A DNA stretch of 6,529 nucleotides, from assembly GCA_007131845.1 (NCBI GenBank), contig SLPT01000354.1, forward strand, positions 1-6,529. Reading direction: 5' to 3'. The DNA comes from Desulfobacteraceae bacterium. GTDB taxonomy: Bacteria > Desulfobacterota > Desulfobacteria > Desulfobacterales > Desulfosalsimonadaceae. The translations under genes and the position numbers were made by a program. Positions within the stretch are counted from its first letter, which is position 1. Each line of letters opens with the position of its first letter. Under the pieces are notes generated by a model that ran no database searches, had not been told where the DNA came from, and saw nothing but the letters and a program-made list of their open reading frames with translations. Below are positions 1 to 5,236 of the stretch, one piece after another.

Positions 1-188
1 TAAACCTTTTCGTGGAAAGGGCTGACACAAGAAGCTGGCGTACACTGCCCGGCGAAATATACATGACCCGGATTTTCGTGCCCCCCGGAAATTATACGGT
101 TCGTCTGCCGCCGGGTGATCGGGGCGGACCCCGGACGGAAACCGTCTCCGTTCGGGCCGGCAGGACTGAATTCGTTTTTCAGATGTAA
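1..188 (+). CDS. C-terminal fragment of a possible lipoprotein (5' end outside window)
   Basis: The frame beginning at base 3 is open from the window edge to a TAA at 186-188, giving about 61 C-terminal residues. The tail includes ADTRSWRTLPGEIY, then a V-P-P-G-N-Y-T-V stretch and a short strand ending in EFVFQM. The 'D-x-R-S-W-x-x-L-P' segment followed by a PPGxYTV beta-hairpin resembles the C-terminus of uncharacterised bacterial lipoproteins of the COG3014 type; this is recognition from memory and tentative. No signal peptide or lipobox can be checked because the N-terminus lies upstream. The stop is 24 nt before the iscU start, so the two may be co-transcribed, although no functional link is apparent. 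Confidence 0.6.
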   Translation, partial: NLFVERADTRSWRTLPGEIYMTRIFVPPGNYTVRLPPGDRGGPRTETVSVRAGRTEFVFQM

Positions 189-199
189 TCCACATATAT

Positions 200-204
200 G
201 GAGG
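200..204 (+). promoter_or_regulatory. Shine-Dalgarno site deciding the iscU start
   Basis: GGAGG at 200-204 sits 8 nt upstream of the ATG at 213. It overlaps the alternative in-frame ATG at 198, which therefore cannot use it and has no other good site. The product from 213 starts MYNEVVMDHF, the usual N-terminus of IscU/NifU-N proteins. Confidence 0.75.
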
Positions 205-212
205 AACAGGAT

Positions 213-725
213 ATGTATAATGAAGTTGTCATGGATCATTTCAAGCAGCCGAGAAACGTCGGTACCATCGAAGACCCTGATGGCGTGGGTGAAGTGGGCA
301 ATCCGCTTTGCGGCGATATGATGACCATTTACCTCAAAATCAAGGATGACAAAATCGACGATATCAAGTTCCAGACTTTTGGCTGCGGTTCGGCCATTGC
401 CGTCTCCAGCATGCTCACGGAACTTGCCATGGGAAAAACCCTTAAGGAGGCCAAGCAGATCACCAACAAGGACGTGGCTGCCGCACTCGAGGGACTTCCC
501 AAGAACAAAATGCACTGCTCAAACCTTGGTGCCGACGCCCTGCACATGGCCATCCAGGATTACGAGGACCGGAAGGCCGGGGTTCAGCGGAGCGGGCCGG
601 CGCGCAAGGAAGACCACGAGCATGAAAAGGAATCGCACTGCTATTGCCCATATTGCGACGTGGAACTCAATGAGGCCTCAACCTTTTGCGAGGCGTGCCA
701 GAGAAGCCTCGATGAGGAACACTGA
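213..725 (+). CDS. iscU: IscU/NifU-type Fe-S cluster scaffold with C-terminal zinc ribbon
   Basis: This 170-residue cytoplasmic protein is a scaffold on which [2Fe-2S]/[4Fe-4S] clusters are built before transfer to apo-proteins. Residues 1-125 are the IscU fold. The three cluster cysteines are present as C33 (NPLCGD), C58 (FGCGSA) and C102 (KMHCSN), together with the conserved D35. The HscA-recognition motif, LPPVK in E. coli IscU, is LPKNK here (95-99), so use of a dedicated HscA chaperone is uncertain. After a charged linker (about 126-141, rich in D/E/H/K), residues 143-162 form a likely zinc ribbon: CPYC, ten residues, then CEAC, with an extra Cys at 143. Canonical IscU proteins are about 125-130 residues and lack this tail. 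The start at 213 is chosen on its ribosome site; a start at 198 would add five residues. The next gene downstream is an IscS-like partner. Confidence 0.93.
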   Translation: MYNEVVMDHFKQPRNVGTIEDPDGVGEVGNPLCGDMMTIYLKIKDDKIDDIKFQTFGCGSAIAVSSMLTELAMGKTLKEAKQITNKDVAAALEGLPKNKMHCSNLGADALHMAIQDYEDRKAGVQRSGPARKEDHEHEKESHCYCPYCDVELNEASTFCEACQRSLDEEH

Positions 726-829
726 AGACGCCACCGAAAAGGGATTGCGTGCAACGGGTCGCATGGATTTTCCGGATATCCGGGTAAAAGCCGTTTCCAT
801 GGGGTCCGGAGGGAAAGATTTTTGTAAAA

Positions 830-874
830 CGGCTGTCAGGGGCTGGCTGTATGTTGGCCGGTCCCTGACGGCTG
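830..874 (+). promoter_or_regulatory. Long imperfect RNA hairpin before the IscS-like gene
   Basis: Bases 830-847 pair with 857-874 without bulges: 18 pairs, of which four are G-U wobbles (831-873, 834-870, 842-862, 844-860) and the rest Watson-Crick. Two more wobbles could extend it inward, leaving a five-base loop. Every non-Watson-Crick position is a G-U pair in the plus-strand transcript and would be an A-C mismatch in the minus-strand transcript, which points to a structure in the sense RNA. There is no T-run after the stem, so it does not look like an intrinsic terminator. It lies about 100 nt after the iscU stop and 40 nt before the next start, where it could affect processing, stability or translation between the two genes; that role is inference. 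Confidence 0.5.
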
Positions 875-902
875 CAACCGGATGGATAGAAAAAAGATAT
901 GC

Positions 903-908
903 GAGGTG
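903..908 (+). promoter_or_regulatory. Shine-Dalgarno site supporting a TTG start
   Basis: GAGGTG at 903-908 is a perfect six-base match to the anti-Shine-Dalgarno sequence and lies six nt before TTG at 915. The other in-frame candidate, ATG at 882, has no purine-rich site in front of it. Confidence 0.6.
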
Positions 909-914
909 TTGGAA

Positions 915-2087
915 TTGAAGCTGATCAATCTTGACCATATTTCCGCTGCGCCTTTGCTCCCGGAAGTAAAAGAAAGCATGATCGATGCCATCAACAGCGA
1001 TCTGCACAACCCGTCCAGCCAGCATCAGGCCGGCGAGGCGGCGGCGGAGCGGCTGGATGCGGCCCGGGAGGCCGTACGGCAGCTGGTGGGGGCGAAAGAT
1101 ACCAAGGAAATCGTTTTCGTGTCCGGCGGAACGGAGTCCGTCAACCATGCCATCAAGGGCGTGGCCATGGCCAACCAGGGTAAGGGAAATCATATTGTCA
1201 CAACGAACATCGAGCACAATGCCGTCATCCGGAGCCTCAAAAGGCTATCCGGCGCGGGGTTCAAGGTGACATCGCTCCCGGTGGACGAAACCGGGCGCGT
1301 GAATCCCGAAGACGTGGCAAAGGCCATCACGGACAAGACCATTCTCGTTTCGGTGATGCACGCCAACAACGAGACCGGAACGCTCCAGCCGATTCGCGAG
1401 ATCGGGGAAATCACCCGGGAGAAAAACGTTCTTTTTCACAGCGACGCCGTCGATTCGGTAGGCGTGGTTCCCGTCTCCGTGGAAGAGATGGGCGTCGATC
1501 TGCTCAGTTTCGGCGCCAACCGGTATTACGGTCCCCACGGCATCGGCGGACTCTATGTCCGGAAGGGAACCCGCATCTTTCCCCTGCTCGAAGGGGGGGT
1601 CCAGGAGCATAACAAGCGGGGAGGCACGGAAAACCTGATCGGCATCATTGGTATGGGAAAGGCCGCCGAGCTTGCCATCCGGGATATGGACACACGGGCG
1701 GCACACCTTTCGGAGCTCAAGCAGTATCTTCTGGATAATCTGCCAAAGCACCTCGACGAATACCTGATCAATACGAACCTGGAGCACAGCCTGCCGGACC
1801 TGCTCAACGTATCGTTGAAATACATCGAGGGGGAGTCCGTTATGCTCATGTTAGACGGCGACGGCATTGCGGTTTCCACCAAATCGGCCTGCGCCACGGG
1901 TTCGCTGAGGGCCTCGCATGTGCTGATGTCCTTGGGGCTGAGCCACGCTGACGCACAGGGGACCGTCGTTTTGGCCTGGGGAATTGACAATACCAAAGAG
2001 GAGATGGACCACTTTCTTGCTTCGGTGTCCGAGTGCGTCCATACCCTTCGCAGCATGTCGCCGCTCTACAGGAATCACAACGGGTAG
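915..2087 (+). CDS. IscS/NifS-fold protein lacking the PLP lysine (probable non-desulfurase partner of IscU)
   Basis: The 390-residue product (401 if started at ATG 882) aligns throughout with class V cysteine desulfurases. It begins KLINLDHISAAPLLPEV and has SGGTES (70-75), EHNAV (100-104), HANNETG (149-155), HSDAVD (175-180), GGVQE and RGGTEN (227-240) and a SACATGSL mobile loop (324-331). Key residues by E. coli IscS numbering: T76, H104 and D180 are kept (T73, H101, D177). The Schiff-base lysine K206 is Arg203, H205 is Asn202, S203 is Gly200 and Q183 is Asp180. The Arg of the 'IRFSLG' motif that binds substrate carboxylate is Val352 (VVLAWG). The persulfide-loop cysteine is kept as C326. 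PLP-dependent desulfuration is therefore unlikely. From memory, A. fulgidus IscS also lacks this lysine, has no desulfurase activity, and supplies a cysteine ligand to a cluster on IscU. Placement after iscU suggests the same here. The frame is intact, so this is not ordinary gene decay. An automated annotation would probably call it cysteine desulfurase. Confidence 0.9.
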   Translation: MKLINLDHISAAPLLPEVKESMIDAINSDLHNPSSQHQAGEAAAERLDAAREAVRQLVGAKDTKEIVFVSGGTESVNHAIKGVAMANQGKGNHIVTTNIEHNAVIRSLKRLSGAGFKVTSLPVDETGRVNPEDVAKAITDKTILVSVMHANNETGTLQPIREIGEITREKNVLFHSDAVDSVGVVPVSVEEMGVDLLSFGANRYYGPHGIGGLYVRKGTRIFPLLEGGVQEHNKRGGTENLIGIIGMGKAAELAIRDMDTRAAHLSELKQYLLDNLPKHLDEYLINTNLEHSLPDLLNVSLKYIEGESVMLMLDGDGIAVSTKSACATGSLRASHVLMSLGLSHADAQGTVVLAWGIDNTKEEMDHFLASVSECVHTLRSMSPLYRNHNG

Positions 2088-2141
2088 CTCTCCCGCTGCC
2101 GGAAAGGTTTTGCCGGGGCGGGGCTGTGTTGCGGACGGGAA

Positions 2142-2231
2142 ATACTAATGGCGTTGGCGTGCAAAAACCGTTGCCCTACGGCTTTTGCACGCCTTGCAGC
2201 GGCACTGCTTCAGGCCGCTGCCGGTTAGTAT
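2142..2231. repeat. Structured ~90-nt element with terminal inverted repeats and two inner hairpins
   Basis: A terminal inverted repeat of 7 bp (ATACTAA at 2142-2148, TTAGTAT at 2225-2231) encloses two hairpins. The first pairs 2156-2171 with 2178-2193: 16 positions, one A-C mismatch at 2167/2182, loop of six. The second pairs 2196-2203 with 2214-2221 (GCAGCGGC/GCCGCTGC, 8 perfect bp, with CTG/CAG possible inside the loop). The whole could fold as a three-way junction. The single mismatch becomes a U-G pair in the minus-strand RNA. The element fills most of the gap between two convergent genes and its right end is one base from the TAA of the zinc-ribbon gene. It may be a bidirectional transcript-end structure or a REP/MITE-like repeat; no T-run supports a classical terminator. 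Whether it recurs in the genome cannot be seen here. Confidence 0.5.
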
Positions 2232-2232
2232 G

Positions 2233-2451
2233 TTACCGGGGTTCCTTGGATTCCCCGCTTCCTTCTATACTGCACTGGGTGAAATCTACGGTTTTGCCGC
2301 AGCCGGGGCACTTATGCGCACGGTCGAATTCATCGGAAAAAATTTCCAGTTGCGTTCCGCATTCCGGGCACTTGCATGTAAATGCGCTCAGGTTTTTGAA
2401 ATTCTGAAAGCCCGGACAATGCTGGGGAGTGGTTCCGTCTTGAGATGCCAT
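2233..2451 (-). CDS. Small zinc-ribbon protein
   Basis: This 72-residue protein has CKCPEC (26-31) and CPGC (48-51), arranged as C28-x2-C31 ... C48-x2-C51, a typical four-cysteine zinc ribbon. Further cysteines lie at 12, 26 and 60. The region between the knuckles is acidic (EIFSDEFDRAH). There is no signal peptide or membrane segment. It is convincingly a real gene: AAGGAGGA (2457-2464 on the opposite strand) lies five bases before the ATG, and a promoter-like sequence lies further upstream. Similar short proteins with a 'CPGFxNxxNLxxF' lead-in seem to occur in sulfate-reducing bacteria, but I know no function. Metal binding is inferred from the cysteine pattern; a role in transcription, metal handling or protein-protein contact cannot be decided. 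It is transcribed convergently to the IscS-like gene and divergently from the Hpt gene. Confidence 0.85.
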   Translation of the reverse strand: MASQDGTTPQHCPGFQNFKNLSAFTCKCPECGTQLEIFSDEFDRAHKCPGCGKTVDFTQCSIEGSGESKEPR

Positions 2452-2504
2452 GTTTTTCCTCCTTGCAAAATGTGGTGATACGATATCTGTTAAAGTTCTT
2501 TTCT

Positions 2505-2533
2505 AATATAATAATCGAAATGGCTTCCTACAA
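2505..2533 (-). promoter_or_regulatory. Candidate sigma-70 promoter of the zinc-ribbon gene
   Basis: On the minus strand, TTGTAG (2533-2528) and TATATT (2510-2505) are separated by exactly 17 bases, in an AT-rich stretch about 55 nt upstream of the start codon. The -35 box matches four of six consensus bases and the -10 box five of six. This is a sequence match only. Confidence 0.45.
2507..2512 (+). promoter_or_regulatory. Possible plus-strand -10 box (TATAAT)
   Basis: A perfect TATAAT on the plus strand overlaps the minus-strand promoter, but no good -35 hexamer lies 16-18 bases upstream. If used, it would give the Hpt/kinase genes a leader of about 230 nt. It may simply reflect local AT richness. 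Confidence 0.25.
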
Positions 2534-2749
2534 ATAAAAAAACGTTAATAGACGTGCAACAACCGATGGATTTATGATCGGCTTATTTTTCAACCGTTCA
2601 ATGAACCGTTTATTGCCGGCGGGTGCTGTGTTTCCCGCCCTTTTGAAAAGTGGCCTGAGGAAACGGCCCGAAACGGAAAGCCGGTTTTCGTTTGGGGACT
2701 ATGTAGGAATAAGATGCTTTGGTAATCCGGTTATGCGCACGGAGTGGGC
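2534..2749. other. Divergent intergenic region upstream of the Hpt gene
   Basis: I see no convincing gene in this stretch. It holds a 5-bp stem (CCGAT/ATCGG, near 2563-2580) followed by a T-rich run, and a perfect 6-bp GC stem (2618-2623 with 2634-2639) followed by CTTTT, both weak as terminators or attenuators. It also holds a cluster of AACCGTT/GAAACGG motifs: AACCGTT at 2592-2598 and 2604-2610, and GAAACGG at 2660-2666 and 2670-2676. GGAG at 2741-2744 is the likely ribosome site for the Hpt gene. Regulation of the downstream phosphorelay genes probably acts through this region. Confidence 0.4.
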
Positions 2750-3094
2750 ATGGATGAAGCAATAGAGAAAATGGCCCGGGACGCGGGCCTGACCGAAGAG
2801 GAACTGGCGGAGCTGATCCGTCTTTTTGTTGCGAGTTCAACAACGGACATCCGTAGCCTGGAAAGGTTTCTTGCCGCAGATCAGGTTACCGAGGCGCGCA
2901 GGCGGCTTCATTCCCTGAAAGGGGCGGGCGTCAACCTGAGCCTGGAGCGGCTTGCTTGGTATTGTGAGCATGCGGAAGCGGCGCTGGACAATCACTGCTT
3001 CGAGGATGCTGCTGCGGCCGTGATACAAATAAAACGAATCGTGGAAAATCTGTCCGCAGAGTCGCTTGGCCTGGAGTACCCCACGGCTTCCTGA
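2750..3094 (+). CDS. Hpt (histidine phosphotransfer) protein
   Basis: This 114-residue, all-helical cytoplasmic protein consists of one Hpt domain. The phospho-accepting histidine is H54 in the motif LHSLKGAGVNL (53-63), matching the Hpt signature H-x-x-K-G-x-x-x-x-x-G/L. Helices before it (about 15-50) and after it (about 66-108) fit a four-helix bundle. Hpt proteins pass phosphate between a hybrid-kinase receiver domain and a final response regulator and have no kinase activity themselves. The next gene is a hybrid kinase with a C-terminal receiver, the expected partner, 82 nt downstream on the same strand. I chose ATG 2750, with GGAG five bases before it; GTG at 2744 would add two residues. 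No DNA-binding or enzymatic domain is attached. Confidence 0.88.
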   Translation: MDEAIEKMARDAGLTEEELAELIRLFVASSTTDIRSLERFLAADQVTEARRRLHSLKGAGVNLSLERLAWYCEHAEAALDNHCFEDAAAAVIQIKRIVENLSAESLGLEYPTAS

Positions 3095-3176
3095 CGACTC
3101 CCCGGAGGCTCTGCCCAAAAGCTCCCAAAAAGCTATTTGGATGGCTCTCCGGACAGAAACGATACAAGGCATTGAA

Positions 3177-5153
3177 ATGAAAAAAATCCTGGTGGTCGAT
3201 GATCATCCTGTTATGAGAAAGTTCATGTTCGATCATCTCGAAAAAAAGGGATACGAAGTATCCTTTGCAGCCGACGGTCTGGCCGCTCTCGAGACACTGG
3301 ATACCTTTACGCCGGATATTTTTTTTATCGACCTGGTGATGCCGAATATCGGCGGAGACAAGCTTTGCAGAATCATCCGAAGTCGCCCCTCCCTTGATCA
3401 TGCATTCGTGGTGGTATTTTCCGCCGTGGCCCTCGAAGGGAAGGACTCGTTTGAAAGCGGCCCGGCGGATGCCTATATTGCCAAGGCTCCCCTGGGAAAA
3501 CTTGCCGGATACGTGGATGCGGTGCTTTCGGCCGTTGATGAGGGGCGGACAAAAGCGATTCGCGGGCGTATTTTCGGCAGCGAAGATGTCCTGGAGCGAA
3601 CGATCTCCAGGGAGCTGCTTGCCTCGAAGAAACACTACGAAATGATTTTGAACCGCATGTCGGAAGGCTTGCTGGAATTGACCGACAGCTCCCGGGTTGT
3701 TTTCGCCAATCCGGCCGCCATGGATATTATCGGGCTGGAAGAGGAGATGCTGCTTTCCGCCGACTTCTGCGACCTGATTGCCAAAGACAGACGCCCGGCG
3801 ATTGTCCAAAAGCTCGAAGAGGCAAGACACACGCGGCGCGAGGTCGTTTTCGACTCGGAAATCCGATTCAACCGGAGTCTTGTTTCCATGAAATTCATAC
3901 CCGCCACCAGCGGGGAGGATTTCCGGATGCTGGTCATGTTAAAAGATATCACCCGGCAAAAAAAGCTGGAGGGGCAGCTGCGGCAGGCGGAAAAAATGGA
4001 GGCCATCGGGAATCTTGCCGGCGGCATCGCCCATGACCTGAACAACATCCTGAGCCCGGTATTCGGCTATACGGAAATGGCCATACAGAGCCTGCCACCG
4101 GGTGCCGCGGCGTCAAAAAATCTGCAAAACGTGATTACCGCCGCAAACAGCGCAAGGGAGCTGGTTCACCAGATTCTTCAGTTCAGCCGCCAAAACGAGG
4201 AGGATATCAAGCCGGTCAAAATCCAGCTCATCATCAAGGAAACCCTGAAGCTTCTCCATGCCACTATCCCCGCCACCATTGAAATCCGTGAGACCATCGA
4301 TCCGTATTGCGATGCCGTCATGGCCGATGCATTCCAGGTTCAGCAGATCGTCATGAACCTCTGCACGAATGCATTTCATGCAATGGCCGAGACCGGCGGG
4401 GTGCTTGACGTCCTGCTCTACCAGGTGGATCGGGGGCCTTTCGACCCGCCGTCCCTGAGAGGATGCCGGGAAGCAGGCTATATCGTGATGGAGGTGGCCG
4501 ATACCGGCTGCGGAATTGATTCCGGGGTGATCGATAAGATATACGATCCCTATTTCACCACCAAGCAGATGGGTAAAGGGACCGGCCTTGGCCTGTCGGT
4601 GGTTCATGGCATCGTTCAGAAAAACAACGGCCATATTACCGTGGACAGCAACCCCGGAGAGGGGGCGACTTTCCGGGTGTATTTCCCGGCAGTCAGAACC
4701 GACGCCGCCCATGCCGGCGTAAATCCTGATGTTGCGGGAATGCCGCGCGGATCGGAACGCATCATGATCGTCGACGATGACGATGTGATTGCGCGCATGT
4801 ACCGGGAGATACTCACCGGGCTGGGATACCGGGTTTCGGTTTTCGATAACGGCCGGGACGCCTGCGATGCAGTAATGCAGGAGCCGGAATACGATCTGAT
4901 CATTACCGACATGACCATGCCGGGCAAGACGGGCGCCGAGCTGGCTGCGGAGGTACTGGCGGTTCACCCCTCGATGCCCTTTATCCTGAGCACAGGATTC
5001 AATGATCAGATTTCGGAGAGAAAAGCCAGGCAAATCGGCGTAAAAAAGTTTCTGCTCAAGCCGGTGAGCATCATGGACCTGACCCGTGCGATCCGGGAGG
5101 TCATGGACGGCTGCGACTTGCCGGCAGAAGGGCCGGGCGGGGAAGAACGGTAG
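3177..5153 (+). CDS. Hybrid histidine kinase (REC-PAS-HisKA-HATPase-REC)
   Basis: A 658-residue cytoplasmic sensor kinase with no membrane segment. Domains in order: receiver 1 (about 1-122) with acidic pocket D8/D9, phospho-acceptor D52 (FIDLVMP), S82 and K103; PAS (about 153-262), starting after a helical linker; HisKA with H286 in GGIAHDLNNIL; HATPase (about 383-505) with N-box N394/N398, G1 box DTGCGID (442-448), F-box DPYFTT and G2 box GKGTGLGL (466-473); and receiver 2 (about 528-645) with D533-D536, phospho-acceptor D578 (IITDMTMPG) and K628 (LLKPV). All catalytic residues appear intact. The HDLNN H-box is typical of PAS-linked hybrid kinases. Input probably comes through phosphorylation of receiver 1 and/or a PAS ligand, with output through receiver 2 to the adjacent Hpt protein. 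The start at 3177 has AAGG seven bases upstream and begins the receiver exactly (MKKILVVDDH). The frame stays open upstream to 3066, which would overlap the Hpt gene and add non-conserved residues. Confidence 0.93.
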   Translation: MKKILVVDDHPVMRKFMFDHLEKKGYEVSFAADGLAALETLDTFTPDIFFIDLVMPNIGGDKLCRIIRSRPSLDHAFVVVFSAVALEGKDSFESGPADAYIAKAPLGKLAGYVDAVLSAVDEGRTKAIRGRIFGSEDVLERTISRELLASKKHYEMILNRMSEGLLELTDSSRVVFANPAAMDIIGLEEEMLLSADFCDLIAKDRRPAIVQKLEEARHTRREVVFDSEIRFNRSLVSMKFIPATSGEDFRMLVMLKDITRQKKLEGQLRQAEKMEAIGNLAGGIAHDLNNILSPVFGYTEMAIQSLPPGAAASKNLQNVITAANSARELVHQILQFSRQNEEDIKPVKIQLIIKETLKLLHATIPATIEIRETIDPYCDAVMADAFQVQQIVMNLCTNAFHAMAETGGVLDVLLYQVDRGPFDPPSLRGCREAGYIVMEVADTGCGIDSGVIDKIYDPYFTTKQMGKGTGLGLSVVHGIVQKNNGHITVDSNPGEGATFRVYFPAVRTDAAHAGVNPDVAGMPRGSERIMIVDDDDVIARMYREILTGLGYRVSVFDNGRDACDAVMQEPEYDLIITDMTMPGKTGAELAAEVLAVHPSMPFILSTGFNDQISERKARQIGVKKFLLKPVSIMDLTRAIREVMDGCDLPAEGPGGEER

Positions 5154-5236
5154 GACGTCTTTGAAAAATGCTGGCTTGAAACCGGTCCCGCTTTTACATT
5201 AGACACGAGCACCAAACCAAAAGTACGGAGATGCAC

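Noticed and set aside
772..783. 12-bp perfect palindrome CCGGATATCCGG
   Set aside because: It is a single short palindrome in a spacer with no partner copy or adjacent promoter boxes; it could be chance or a restriction-like site.
678..1217. 179-residue minus-strand frame over the iscU/IscS-like gap
   Set aside because: It lies mostly antisense to conserved coding sequence and has no recognisable motif or ribosome site.
915..2087. Pseudogene call for the IscS-like gene
   Set aside because: The frame is full-length with conserved motifs throughout and a strong ribosome site; the lost residues cluster at the PLP/substrate site, as expected for changed function rather than random decay.
2092..2122. 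Intrinsic terminator just after the IscS-like gene
   Set aside because: The stem is 5 bp plus 4 bp interrupted by bulges and is not followed by a T-run, so it is too weak to call.
2142..2231. Integron attC site
   Set aside because: GTTAGTA at the right end and a palindromic body recall attC, but the left end lacks the required AAC core, the right end does not fit GTTRRRY, there are two separate hairpins, and no integrase or cassette array is seen.
2142..2231. tRNA-like cloverleaf
   Set aside because: The length and multi-branch fold are tRNA-like, but the 16-position arm, the loop contents and the lack of T-loop or anticodon-arm consensus exclude a tRNA.
2574..2765. 63-residue plus-strand frame before the Hpt gene
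   Set aside because: It has no ribosome site, has low-complexity basic content, overlaps the Hpt start and contains likely regulatory DNA.
2931..3830. 299-residue minus-strand frame
   Set aside because: It is antisense to the Hpt and kinase genes, whose motifs are intact in the plus-strand frames; this is a codon-bias shadow in GC-rich DNA.
5154..5236. Promoter for nadA
   Set aside because: TTGAAA occurs at 5161 and 5176, but neither has a convincing -10 box 16-18 bases downstream.
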